Shown: positions 15,656 through 24,135 of the stretch, piece after piece
How positions within the stretch are numbered: position 1 is the stretch's first letter
Layout of the letters: each line of letters begins with the position of its first letter
Source: Natronomonas sp. CBA1123
GTDB lineage: Archaea; Halobacteriota; Halobacteria; Halobacteriales; Haloarculaceae
Assembly: GCF_009741925.1 (NCBI RefSeq)
Contig: NZ_WPCC01000010.1
Coordinates: 1-64,000 of the forward strand
DNA: 64,000 bases
Direction: 5' to 3'
Program-made: the position numbers and the translations under genes
Notes under the pieces: generated by a model
Databases searched by the model: none
Told to the model about the DNA's origin: nothing
What the model saw: only the letters and a program-made list of their open reading frames with translations

Positions 15656-16676
15656 CCTCTCGAATGACCGATAGTTCGTAGGCGGTCACGTCGACGGTGT
15701 CGTCGAGCAGTTCCTGTCGGCGCTCGGCCCACCGCGCGGCGGCGTCTGGGTCGTTCGCCAATCGGCGTGCGGCCGCGACGACGCCCGTCGCCGGTACCTG
15801 CTCGATGAGGTCGTAACTGGCGACCGCAGAGAGCGTGCCGAACTCGCCGCCGGCACCGATGGAGTTCGACCGGACGGTCGGCGTTCCCAACACCGCCGCC
15901 TCCATCGCCATCGTCGCCGAGTCGGTCACGCAGAGCGACGCCTCCGCGAGCAGGTCGTGCATCGACTCCGGTGGAACCGGAAGCCGATTGGCCGACAGCG
16001 ACTCGGGCAGCGGCGCCTCCGTCGAGACGTACACTTCGCCGAACGCCGACAGCGTCTCGACGAGTTCGGCCTGTGTTTTCGGGGCAATCCCTCGCTCACC
16101 GACGTCGTGGTGGGCGCCCATCGAGACGAACCGGAGGAGTGCGTACGGCTCCTCGGTGTCGACGCCGTGGTCCCGGAGTGCCGAGCGGTCCGGCGTAAAA
16201 CGGTTCGGGTGGAGATACGCCAACTCGTGGAAGCCGTCGTAGCGGCGGTGGACCGAGCCTCGGTCGGCGCCGTAACTCCGCGGCGTACAGTACGCCGTCG
16301 TCAGCGGGGCGGTGAGCCGTGGGACGGTGTTGGGATGCTCCTGGTCGTTGAAGACGACGCTCTCGGCGCCCACGAGTCGGGCGGCGTGGACCGCCGACGG
16401 ACTCAGGTGGCTGACGACCACGTCGGGGTCGAACGACCGCGCGACCTGGAAGGTCCGCACCTCCCGGCGTGCCCACTCGGCGGCGAGACTCGCCTTCCGT
16501 TCGCCCTTCGACGACAGCGGGGTGTGTTCGATGCCGTAGGCATCCAGCAGGTCGGTCGTGACCTCCTTCTCCCGGGAGACGACGCGAACCGCGGCCCCGT
16601 CGGCCGACAGTTCCGCGATGGCGTTTTTGAACAGGTGGACGTGTGCCGGATGGGTGACATCGAACAACACGCGCAT
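15642..16676 (-). CDS. DUF354 GT-B-fold glycosyltransferase-like protein
   Basis: A 344-residue protein beginning MRVLFDVTHPAHVHLFKNAI, the hallmark start of the DUF354 family. That family has a GT-B-like two-domain fold and occurs in archaeal and bacterial surface-polysaccharide loci. Other familiar stretches are VVSHLSPSAVHAARLVG (about 85-101), FNDQEHPNTVPRLTAP (about 109-124), RFVSMGAHHD (near 175) and the C-terminal ESMHDLLAEASLCVTDSATMAMEAAVLGTPTVRSNS, typical of a nucleotide-sugar binding half. The donor and acceptor are unknown. It lies one base after the sugar dehydrogenase gene and overlaps the deacetylase-like gene. The ATG at 16676 is the family start. Confidence 0.82.
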   Translation of the reverse strand: MRVLFDVTHPAHVHLFKNAIAELSADGAAVRVVSREKEVTTDLLDAYGIEHTPLSSKGERKASLAAEWARREVRTFQVARSFDPDVVVSHLSPSAVHAARLVGAESVVFNDQEHPNTVPRLTAPLTTAYCTPRSYGADRGSVHRRYDGFHELAYLHPNRFTPDRSALRDHGVDTEEPYALLRFVSMGAHHDVGERGIAPKTQAELVETLSAFGEVYVSTEAPLPESLSANRLPVPPESMHDLLAEASLCVTDSATMAMEAAVLGTPTVRSNSIGAGGEFGTLSAVASYDLIEQVPATGVVAAARRLANDPDAAARWAERRQELLDDTVDVTAYELSVIREVADG

Positions 16677-16677
16677 G

Positions 16678-18036
16678 TTACTCCTCCATTGCACGGCCGA
16701 TGGTAACGACGCGGCCCTCGATGGTGTCGGGGTCGAGGACGCCACGGGTGTCGACCACGACGAGGTCGTCGTGGTCGTTCCACGGGAAGGTCTCGAAGGC
16801 CTCGTGTGGGGTCACGAGGACGACCGCATCGAGGTCGGAAGCGGCGGCCGCCTCCTGAGACAGCAACTCGGCGTCCCCGTCGATGTCGTCGAGTAGCGGG
16901 TCGACCGCGAGCGTTTCGGCGCCGAAATCCGACAGCAACTCCAGTACGGTAAGCGCCGGGCTGAAGCGTGTCTCCTCGACGCCGGCCCTGTAGGTGACGC
17001 CCAACACGAGGACGGTCGAATCCTGCAGGCCGGTGCCTGCCTCCGAGAGCGCCCGCCGGAGCTGTTTGACGACGAACGTCGGCATGCTGTCGTTGACCGC
17101 CCGCGACATCCGTATAATCGGGCTGTACACGTCGAACTCGTTGAGCAGGAAGTACGGGTACACCGGGATGCAGTGGCCACCGACGCCGGGACCGGGTTCG
17201 AGGATGTGACTGTGTGGCTGGCTGTTGGAGGCGGCGATGGCCTCCCGAACGTCGATAGCGAGGTCGTCGGCGTACGTCGCCAGTTCGTTGGCGAAGGCGA
17301 TGTTGACGTCGCGGTAGACGCCGCCGAACACCTTGGTCGCCTCGGCGGTCGTCGAATCGCTCACCGGAACCACCTCGTTCGTCGTCACTTCGTCGTAGAT
17401 TTCGGCCGCGAGGCGCGTGCTCTCGTCGTCGACGCCGCCGACGATTTTCGGATACGACTCCCGGATGTCGACGAGTGCCCGCCCGCTGGAGGTCCGCTCG
17501 GGGCAGAACGCCACGCCGAACTCGTCGGGGTCGACGCCGCTCTGTTCGGCCAACTGCGGCACGACGGCGTCGGAACACGTCCGCGGCGGGACGGTCGATT
17601 CGATGACGACGAAATCGCCGGGTTCCAGCCCCGTCGCGACGTCCTCGAGGACGGACTCGACGGCCGCGAGGTCCGGGCGGTTGTTGTCGGTCAACAGCGT
17701 CGGGACGACGACGACGTGCATCGACGCCTCGCTGGCCGCGGCTTTCCCGTCCGCGACCGCCCGAAGCGCGCCCGATTCGACGGTTTCGGCGACCAACTCC
17801 TCGAGTCCCGGTTCGCCGACGACGTGACACGCCCCCTCGTTGACGGACTCGACGACCGACGAATCGATGTCCGCGCCGACGACGTTGCCCGACACGTCCG
17901 CGAGGACGGCCGCCAACGGCAGTCCCATCTTCCCGAGTCCGTACACGGCGACCGGGAACGCACCGTTGCGGAAGCGCTCGCCGACCTCGGCGGCGTCGGT
18001 CCCGTACACCCGTCGTGAGTCGACCGTTTCGCTCAT
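16678..18036 (-). CDS. UDP-N-acetyl-sugar 6-dehydrogenase (WecC/WbpA type)
   Basis: NAD-dependent four-electron oxidation of a UDP-HexNAc to the uronic acid. In the 452-residue protein the Rossmann motif VYGLGKMGLPLAAVLA is near residues 31-46, the family motif GVAFCPERTSSGRALVDI near 184-201, and the catalytic cysteine in GPGVGGHCIPVYPYF near 285. The C-terminal UDP-binding domain follows (SPALTVLELLSDFGAETLAVDPL). GlcNAc or ManNAc cannot be separated by eye. The acetyltransferase upstream overlaps by 4 bases. Together with the oxidoreductase (20042) and aminotransferase (21016) it matches the WbpA-B-E-D enzyme set for a 2,3-diacetamido-2,3-dideoxy uronic acid. Confidence 0.9.
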   Translation of the reverse strand: MSETVDSRRVYGTDAAEVGERFRNGAFPVAVYGLGKMGLPLAAVLADVSGNVVGADIDSSVVESVNEGACHVVGEPGLEELVAETVESGALRAVADGKAAASEASMHVVVVPTLLTDNNRPDLAAVESVLEDVATGLEPGDFVVIESTVPPRTCSDAVVPQLAEQSGVDPDEFGVAFCPERTSSGRALVDIRESYPKIVGGVDDESTRLAAEIYDEVTTNEVVPVSDSTTAEATKVFGGVYRDVNIAFANELATYADDLAIDVREAIAASNSQPHSHILEPGPGVGGHCIPVYPYFLLNEFDVYSPIIRMSRAVNDSMPTFVVKQLRRALSEAGTGLQDSTVLVLGVTYRAGVEETRFSPALTVLELLSDFGAETLAVDPLLDDIDGDAELLSQEAAAASDLDAVVLVTPHEAFETFPWNDHDDLVVVDTRGVLDPDTIEGRVVTIGRAMEE

Positions 18037-18617
18037 CGAATCACGTTCCCCCGGTCGAGATGCTCCGGAAGCGGCCGGTGCTCGGCGGGCACGCCGACAG
18101 CGAGCGTTCCGGGCGGCACGTCGTCGATGACGACCGACCCGGCGGCGACGAACGACCGCTCGCCCACCGTCACGCCCGGCAGTATCGTCGCGTTCGCCCC
18201 CACGGAGGCGTGTCGTTCCAGCGTCGGCCCCTCGAGGTCGTTCTCGCCGCGTATCGGATAGGGGTCGTTCGTCAACACCGCGTTCGGCCCGAGGAACACG
18301 TCGTCGGCGATGTCGGTGTGGGTCGGGACGTACACGCCGGTCTGCATGCTGACCCGGTCGCCGACGACGGTGTGGCCGTCGATGACGGTGTTCGTCCCGA
18401 CGGTGCAGTCGTCGCCGATGTCGGTGTGTTCACGCACGAGGACGCCGTGGCCGGTCGCCAGCCCGTCGCCGACGGTCACGTCCGCGTAGATGACCGTCCC
18501 GGAACGGACGGTGCAGTCGTCACCGAGAACGGGCGGCTCGCCGGATTGGCCTTCGGGGCCGACGGTGGCTCCGGGTCGAATGTCGCAGTTCGCCCCGACG
18601 GTGGCGTGTTCAGACAT
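18033..18617 (-). CDS. Left-handed beta-helix sugar N-acetyltransferase (WbpD/WlbB type)
   Basis: A 194-residue hexapeptide-repeat acyltransferase. The isoleucine-patch repeats run almost the whole length (ATVGANCDIRPGATVG, CTVRSGTVIYADVTVGDG, TVGTNTVIDGHTVVGD, HASVGANATILPGVTVGE), with a family-specific loop GPNAVLTNDPYPIRG containing the active-site Asn/Asp-Pro region. WbpD-type enzymes acetylate the 3-amino group of UDP-GlcNAc3NA. It is first in the minus-strand operon acetyltransferase-dehydrogenase-DUF354-deacetylase. A CTTTGTTATG element (CATAACAAAG in gene orientation) lies about 90 bases upstream at 18706-18715. Confidence 0.85.
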   Translation of the reverse strand: MSEHATVGANCDIRPGATVGPEGQSGEPPVLGDDCTVRSGTVIYADVTVGDGLATGHGVLVREHTDIGDDCTVGTNTVIDGHTVVGDRVSMQTGVYVPTHTDIADDVFLGPNAVLTNDPYPIRGENDLEGPTLERHASVGANATILPGVTVGERSFVAAGSVVIDDVPPGTLAVGVPAEHRPLPEHLDRGNVIR

Positions 18618-18705
18618 CGGTTCCCCCCATGTTCGGTTCCCGCACTCGTTTCCGCCGAGCGTCGGTGTCGGTTTCGTTCACGCCGAGACATCGCCGACTG
18701 AACGG

Positions 18706-18715
18706 CTTTGTTATG
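18706..18715 (-). promoter_or_regulatory. CATAACAAAG element upstream of the acetyltransferase operon
   Basis: An exact copy of the shared element, reading toward the minus-strand gene starting at 18617, with a spacing of about 90 bases. The plus strand reads CTTTGTTATG. Confidence 0.5.
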
Positions 18716-18828
18716 GTGCCACTACCGCACGCTGTGGGGCTCTCGTCGGCGGGTTCGGCTCAGCCGTCCGCCCGCCCGATTCCGGTAGTTCCTCTATAGC
18801 AATGGGCCCGGACTTCCCTCGCTCCGGT

Positions 18829-20023
18829 ATGCACGACGTGACTACCGACGGGGGGGTCGATGCTGATTCCGACCGGATTCGACGCGGGGAGTTACACCAG
18901 TGTTCGGTCACTCGCCCGACTGGATGTCGGGACGATAATCGGCTCGGAGCACGACGACGTTCCCGCGGCCGCTTCGCGGTTCTGTGACGAGTTCGTCCGG
19001 CTCCCGTCGCCTACCGAGGACCTCCTCGCCTACCGGGACGCCCTCGTCGGCGTCGCCGCCCGCCCCGAGGTTCGGACCATCGCCCCGCTTCGACCGCAGG
19101 ACCCCTACGTCTTCGCGAAGTACGCCGACCGCTTCGAGCCGTACGTCTCGCTCGTCACGCCGCCGATGGAGACGCTCCGAACCGTCCACGACCGGGTTCG
19201 GCTCGTCGAAGCCGCCGAGGAGGCCGGCGTTCCCGCCCCCGAGACGCAACTGCTCTCCGAGGTCGAATCGTGGGACGAAGAGCGCATCATCAAATCCCGG
19301 TACAACCTCCTCGTCGACGAGTACCTCCCCGAGTGGTCCCCGCGGGACGTCGCGACGGTGAAATCTGTTCGACACGTCCGTCCCGGGGAAACGCCGGACG
19401 TCGACGAAATCGAAGCCGAGATGAAACACGAACCCATCGTCCAGGAGTACGTCCGGTCCTCCGGGGAGTACGTCTTCGGCGCGCTGTACGACCACGGGGA
19501 GGCGGTGTCGACGTTCCAGCACCGACAGATTCGCGGCGACTCCTACACCGGCGGCGGCGGCGTCTACCGGGAGTCGATAGCCGACCCCGAACTCGAAGCC
19601 GTCGGGACGCAACTGTTGGACCACCTCGAGTATCACGGCCTCGCCTGCATCGAGTACATGCGCGACGCCGACACCGGCGAGTACGTGCTGACCGAAATCA
19701 ATCCTCGGATGTGGCAGTCGCTGCCCTGTGCCGTCGAGGCGGGTGCTGACTTCCCGGCACACTACTGGCTGTTGGCGACCGGTCGCGGCGAGGAAATCGA
19801 ACCGGGATACGAGGTCGGCGTCGGCAGCCACCTGTTGTACGGCGAACTCGGCCACCTGTTGAGCATCATCACCGACGACTCCCCGTTCGTCGAGGCGCCG
19901 TCTCTCGTGGGTACGGCGGCAGAAATCGCGATGTCCTGTTACCGGATGCCGAACTTCGACGTGCTCAAATTCGACGACCCGCGGCCGTTCCTCCGCGGGG
20001 TTCGACACGCCATCCAGCGGTAA
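18829..20023 (+). CDS. ATP-grasp ligase of the glycan region (start probably shifted by a G run)
   Basis: The readable frame runs from an ATG at 18860 to 20023 (387 residues). It shows an ATP-grasp enzyme: IIKSRYNLLVDEY with an ATP-binding Lys (near 150), EPIVQEYVRSSGEYVFG (near 195), GLACIEYMRD and the metal-binding YVLTEINPRMWQSLPCAVE (near 275). Related enzymes form C-N bonds with amino acids or carboxylates; the substrate is unknown. The natural start is probably the ATG at 18829: a TATA-like CTCTATAG lies about 30 bases before it, as in leaderless haloarchaeal genes. A run of seven G (18850-18856) puts that ATG out of frame; six G would give MHDVTTDGGSMLIPTGFDAG in one frame. No partner on the same strand. 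Confidence 0.8.
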
Positions 20024-20041
20024 GCGCCGCGACTGAGTCGT

Positions 20042-21019
20042 TCAGGAGTGAGTCCGCTGGTCGGCCCACTCGACGCTGCCGTCGTGTGTGAACGTCTCGA
20101 GGACGCGCCCCGCGACTTCGAGCGCTCGAAGCCCATCTTCGCCGGTCACTTCCGGCGGCGTTCCCGTTCTGACGCAGTCGACGAACGACGCGAGTTCCGC
20201 CTTCAACGGCTCGCCGTTTTTGACCGTCGGGCGCTCGACGACCGTCTCGCTGCGGAATCGCAGTCCGCCGTTGGCCTCGATGTACTCCGGGGTGGTCTGC
20301 CGCGTTATCGTCACGTCCTGTGAGGTGTAGTCGACGTCGACGCGGCAGTCCGCGGCGGTCAACGCCAGCGTCCGCACCTTCTTTTGTGTGATTCGACTCG
20401 CGGTGAGCGTCGCGACGCTGCCCCCCTCGAACGTCAGCATCGACGTGACGTGTTCGCCGTCGGCGGTTCCGGTCGTTCGAACGTCGACGACCGATTCCCC
20501 GAGCAGCGACAGCGCGATGTCGATGTCGTGAATCATCAGGTCCATCACGGCGCCGTCGTCGCCAGCGCGGTCGACCGGCGGCCCGAGTCGCTGGGCCTCC
20601 AGCGCCACGATGTCGAGTTCGTCGGCGAACTCCGAGACCGCCTGGACGGCGGGGTTGAACCGCTCGACGTGGCCGACCTGTAGCGTGACGCCGGCCTCCT
20701 CGGCCGCATCGACGATTGTGCGTGCGTCCCGCGGCGTCCCCGCGAGCGGCTTCTCGACGAGCAGGCTCACGCCGGCGTCGGTCGCCGCCTCCGCCACCTC
20801 GCGGTGATAGGGCGTCGGCACGACGACCGACACCGCCTCGACGGCGTCGAGCAACGCCGGCAACTCCATCGCTTGGGTCCCCTGTTCGGCGGCGACGCCG
20901 GCGGCTCGCTTGCCGTCCGCATCGTGGATGCCGACGAGTTCAGCCCCCGGGAGTTCCCGGTACACCCGCGCGTGGTGGCGACCCATGCTCCCGACGCCGA
21001 CGACGCCGACGGGAATCAT
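20042..21019 (-). CDS. Gfo/Idh/MocA-family UDP-sugar oxidoreductase (WlbA/WbpB type)
   Basis: A 325-residue NAD(P)-dependent enzyme. The Rossmann motif VGVVGVGSMGRHHARVY is at residues 3-20, the family motif VEKPLAG near 95 carries the catalytic Lys, and GGSVATLTASRITQKKVRTL lies in the C-terminal beta-sheet domain. In the WbpB/WlbA pathway such an enzyme oxidises the C3 hydroxyl of UDP-GlcNAcA before transamination. The ATG at 21019 overlaps the end of the aminotransferase gene by 4 bases, so both are translated together. A run of six G here is in frame (FEGGSV). Confidence 0.87.
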   Translation of the reverse strand: MIPVGVVGVGSMGRHHARVYRELPGAELVGIHDADGKRAAGVAAEQGTQAMELPALLDAVEAVSVVVPTPYHREVAEAATDAGVSLLVEKPLAGTPRDARTIVDAAEEAGVTLQVGHVERFNPAVQAVSEFADELDIVALEAQRLGPPVDRAGDDGAVMDLMIHDIDIALSLLGESVVDVRTTGTADGEHVTSMLTFEGGSVATLTASRITQKKVRTLALTAADCRVDVDYTSQDVTITRQTTPEYIEANGGLRFRSETVVERPTVKNGEPLKAELASFVDCVRTGTPPEVTGEDGLRALEVAGRVLETFTHDGSVEWADQRTHS

Positions 21020-22170
21020 CGGTCGAACCTCGCGAGTCGGTCGGCGACGCGCTCGACTGCCGCCTCGTCGAGACCCGGATGTACCGGCACGGAGAGGACG
21101 GTCTCGGTGGCTCGCTCGGCCGCCGGATAGCTTCCGCTGCCGACGTACGGCGGCTGTTCGTGGACGCCTCGCGGGTAGTACACGCCCGAGGAGATGTTCC
21201 CGTCGTCGAGCCACTCCGCGAGGGCCTCGCGGTCCGAACAGCGGACGGTGTACTGGTGGTAGCTGTGCCGGTAGCCATCCGGTTCGGCCGGCGGGCGAAT
21301 CGACGGCACCTCCGTCAGCGTCTCGGTGTAGCGCTCGGCGTTTCGCCGCCGCGATTCGACGTACGACGGGAGCTTCTCGAGTTGCTCCCGGCCGATGGCC
21401 GCACACAGACTCGTCATCCGGAAGTTGTGTCCGACGCGGTGGTGTTCGTAGCTGCTGTCGGCGTCCGTCCGCCCGTGATTGATGAACGACCGGGCGTGGG
21501 CCGCAATCGAACTGCTGTCGGTCGTAATCATCCCGCCCTCCCCGGTCGTCATGTTCTTCGTCGGGTAAAACGAGAACGTCGCCGCGTCGCTGAGCGAGCC
21601 GACGCGTTGGCCGTCGATTGCCGCACCGTGGGCCTGGGCAGCGTCCTCGATGAGCGTGAGGTGGTACTCGTCGGCTAACCGCCGCAACGCTCCCATCGGG
21701 GCGGGCAGCCCGTAGAGGTGGACGGCGAGAATCGCATCGACCGTTTCCGCCTCGAGTTGGCGCTCGACGGCCGCGGGGTCGAGGTTGTACGTGACGGGGT
21801 CGATGTCGGCGAAGACGGGGGTGGCCCCGCAGAGCCGAATCGCGTTCGCCGTCGCGATGAACGTAAACGGCGTCGTCAGAACGCGGTCGCCGGGTCCGAC
21901 CCCGGCGGCGACGAGCGCCGCGTGTAATGCCGTCGTCCCGTTGGAGGTCGCGATGGCGTGGTCGGTGCCGCAGTAGTCGGCGAATTCCGACTCGAAGGCC
22001 CTGACTTCCGGGCCGTCGGCCAGCCGGCCGCTGTCGATGACGGCCGCCACCCGCTCGGCCTCGGCGGCGCCGACGTCCGGGTCGGCTATCGGAATCGAAC
22101 GCAGCATCGTTCGTCGGGTATCGGCCGACTCGGTACTCGCGGTCTTCGAGGGCGTCGTATCCTGTGTCAT
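21016..22170 (-). CDS. DegT/DnrJ/EryC1/StrS sugar aminotransferase (WlbE/WbpE type)
   Basis: PLP-dependent transaminase of nucleotide keto-sugars, 384 residues. SNGTTALHAALVAAGVGPGD (near 80-99) binds the cofactor phosphate, HLYGLPAPM and LIEDAAQAHGA supply the PLP-ring region, and SFYPTKNMTTGEGG (near 205) carries the Schiff-base lysine. It would aminate the 3-keto group produced by the overlapping Gfo/Idh enzyme. It is the first gene of that pair; a TTTGTTATG element (minus-strand CATAACAAA) lies 51-59 bases upstream. The start has an acidic/Thr-rich extension before the conserved IPIADPDVG, so a later start is possible. Confidence 0.9.
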   Translation of the reverse strand: MTQDTTPSKTASTESADTRRTMLRSIPIADPDVGAAEAERVAAVIDSGRLADGPEVRAFESEFADYCGTDHAIATSNGTTALHAALVAAGVGPGDRVLTTPFTFIATANAIRLCGATPVFADIDPVTYNLDPAAVERQLEAETVDAILAVHLYGLPAPMGALRRLADEYHLTLIEDAAQAHGAAIDGQRVGSLSDAATFSFYPTKNMTTGEGGMITTDSSSIAAHARSFINHGRTDADSSYEHHRVGHNFRMTSLCAAIGREQLEKLPSYVESRRRNAERYTETLTEVPSIRPPAEPDGYRHSYHQYTVRCSDREALAEWLDDGNISSGVYYPRGVHEQPPYVGSGSYPAAERATETVLSVPVHPGLDEAAVERVADRLARFDR

Positions 22171-22220
22171 AGTGTCGCGGGCCGCGCTGACGGCTTGTCA
22201 GGTGGTCGCCGCAATCGGGT

Positions 22221-22229
22221 TTTGTTATG
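22221..22229 (-). promoter_or_regulatory. CATAACAAA element upstream of the aminotransferase operon
   Basis: The plus strand reads TTTGTTATG, so the element is oriented toward the minus-strand gene starting at 22170, about 51 bases away. Next to the element on the plus strand lies GGGT, on the far side from the gene. Confidence 0.5.
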
Positions 22230-22276
22230 ATGCGCTTTCGGCGAGTAGACAGTTGCTTCTCGATTCGAGCGCCGCC

Positions 22277-22837
22277 TTACCGTCCGATTCGGGGCGACAT
22301 CGACCGGCGCGGCACGCCGGGGTGGCCGTCGTAGCGCCACAGCGCGAACACCGCGAGCAGTAACGCGAGCTCTGCGGTCAGGTAGACGGTTCCCTCGGGG
22401 CTCGACATGAACTGCCACGCGTCACCGAGAATCGCCCACGTTTCGGCGAGAAACCCCGGCGATTCGGCGGGCGCCGATTCGACGAACGGCCAGAGGAGAA
22501 ACGACACGCGCGGGCCACCGCCGAGAACCATCGGGTACACCACGTCGCCCGCGAGGTGTGTGAGATAGCCGACGGCGAAGGCGACCCCGATTCGGCTGCC
22601 GAAGGCGCCGAGGACGAACGCCACTGCGGGCAGTGCGAACACGAGCGAGTGAGCGAGCGTCTGCCCGCCGGGGAGGAGTCCGAACTCCCACGCCAGCGGC
22701 TTGTCGATGAGGTCGGGCAACTGGGTGGCGACCGCGACGACGACGACGGGTCGGCCCGAGGGCCGCCGGCCGTCTCGGAGGTGACTCCACGCCGAATACC
22801 AGAGGTAGCCGACCGCGAGGTGTTCCCACGGGAGCAT
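22277..22837 (-). CDS. YdjM-type membrane-bound metal-dependent hydrolase (DUF457-like)
   Basis: A 186-residue membrane protein with about four or five helices. The family pattern is seen: MLPWEHLAVGYLWYSAWSHL at the start with His6 and His19, QLPDLIDKPLAWEFG with an Asp pair (near 40-45), LAHSLVFALP (near 62) and GYLTHLAGDVVYPMVLGG (near 90). YdjM-like proteins are predicted membrane hydrolases of unknown substrate. It is separated by 2 bases from the DUF1616 gene upstream on the same strand, so both are one transcript. Confidence 0.75.
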   Translation of the reverse strand: MLPWEHLAVGYLWYSAWSHLRDGRRPSGRPVVVVAVATQLPDLIDKPLAWEFGLLPGGQTLAHSLVFALPAVAFVLGAFGSRIGVAFAVGYLTHLAGDVVYPMVLGGGPRVSFLLWPFVESAPAESPGFLAETWAILGDAWQFMSSPEGTVYLTAELALLLAVFALWRYDGHPGVPRRSMSPRIGR

Positions 22838-22839
22838 GG

Positions 22840-23838
22840 TCAGGCGTCGGCGGGAGCGACGTCGACCCAGACGTGGACGGTGCGGTAGGCGCTGTCCCTG
22901 TCGGCGGTTTCGGGAGCGGTGTCGACGTACAGGTGGTAGGTCAACCGGAGTCCCTCACCGGTCATCTCCGGTGTGACGGTGTGGCTTCGAGTCCAGCGGT
23001 CGCCGGCGGCGACCGTCGCGTCGAACCGTGCGAGTTCGTTCGACTCGACGGTCCGCTGTGCCCCCTCGATTTCGGTGACCCGGTCGAGAGTCACCACCAC
23101 CACGTAGTCGGTGGCGATGCCCTCGTGGTTCTCGATGCCAGCGGTGTAGGTCGCTGGCTGGCCTTCGGTCAGGTTCGTCGGATAACCATCGGCGACGAGG
23201 TCGCCGTCGTCGGTCTCGGTGACGATGTGGAAGTCGGTGAAGGATTCGCCGTCGGCCGGCACGGCGAGGACGAAACCGGCGGCGGCGACGGTCGAGACGA
23301 TGCTCAGACACAACACGAGTGTCACGGCTCGCTCGCCGAGGGAGCCGTGACGGAGCGAGCCGACGAGTCGGCCGACCCAGCGTCCAACGGGAACGCGAAA
23401 GCGGTGCTCCGCTGAGACGTGAAGCCGTCGGACGCTGGCGACGACGCCACCCCCGACGATGTACGCGCCGAGCAGGCCGGCTACGACCGGTTCGGTGATT
23501 CCGCCCGGGAACAGCGCGACGAGCAGCCCCAGGAGCGGAACGACGACGAGACTCAATCCGACCGAGAGCGCGAACCGCTCCCCGATGGAGATTCGGGTCG
23601 GATACCGGAGCTCCGGCGCGGTCGCCCGGTGCGGGAACGCCGCCGAGACGGTGACGTATCCGGGGAGGAAGAACACCACCGGTGCGGCGAGAATCAGCCG
23701 AACCGGAGCGCCCAAAGACAGGAACCCGGCGATGTGGGCGCCGGCGAGTATCCCCCACCCGGCGGCGATGTCGAGCGGGACGCTTCCGACGGTGCCGTCT
23801 TTCACGTGCAGTGACTGCATTCGGTTTTCGTCACTCAT
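22840..23838 (-). CDS. DUF1616 membrane protein of the glycan region
   Basis: A 332-residue protein. Residues 20-135 hold about four membrane helices (GWGILAGAHIAGFLSLGAP; LPGYVTVSAAFP; ERFALSVGLSLVVVPLLGLL), followed by another helix near 170-195. The C-terminal domain of about 130 residues (from GESFTDFHIVTE) is an extracytoplasmic beta-sandwich with NLTEGQ, an N-glycosylation-type sequon. DUF1616 proteins are common in archaeal surface-polysaccharide and N-glycosylation loci, but their role is unknown. It heads an operon with the YdjM-like gene. The element at 23932-23941 lies about 94 bases upstream. Confidence 0.8.
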   Translation of the reverse strand: MSDENRMQSLHVKDGTVGSVPLDIAAGWGILAGAHIAGFLSLGAPVRLILAAPVVFFLPGYVTVSAAFPHRATAPELRYPTRISIGERFALSVGLSLVVVPLLGLLVALFPGGITEPVVAGLLGAYIVGGGVVASVRRLHVSAEHRFRVPVGRWVGRLVGSLRHGSLGERAVTLVLCLSIVSTVAAAGFVLAVPADGESFTDFHIVTETDDGDLVADGYPTNLTEGQPATYTAGIENHEGIATDYVVVVTLDRVTEIEGAQRTVESNELARFDATVAAGDRWTRSHTVTPEMTGEGLRLTYHLYVDTAPETADRDSAYRTVHVWVDVAPADA

Positions 23839-23931
23839 CGCTCCCTCCGGTTCTCGCCGCTTCGAGAGTCCGTCGTGGTGTCCCCCGAGAGTTCGGTTCG
23901 CTCATCTTACCTGTGGGCGGCGGCCGTCGGC

Positions 23932-23941
23932 CTTTGTTATC
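23932..23941 (-). promoter_or_regulatory. GATAACAAAG element upstream of DUF1616
   Basis: The plus strand reads CTTTGTTATC; one base differs from the CATAACAAAG form. It is oriented toward the minus-strand gene starting at 23838. Confidence 0.45.
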
Positions 23942-24058
23942 ACCACCATACCGCCGTCGGGTGAGAAACGACGCCACGCGATGGCCGAAAACGGCCGTAC
24001 CCGTCGAAAACGGGCTGTTAGGAGTCGGTCGCTCCACCGGGGCGAGCGATAACCGCTG

Positions 24059-24068
24059 TGTAACAAAG
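24059..24068 (+). promoter_or_regulatory. TGTAACAAAG element upstream of the HTH gene at 24136
   Basis: This is a plus-strand copy with two changes from CATAACAAAG. It lies 68-77 bases before the plus-strand HTH gene, in that gene's orientation. Confidence 0.4.
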
Positions 24069-24135
24069 TGCCGTGGGGCGGTTGGTGGCGGTAGAGCCGA
24101 TCACGGGATCCGAAACGAGACTACCGAGACTGGTA

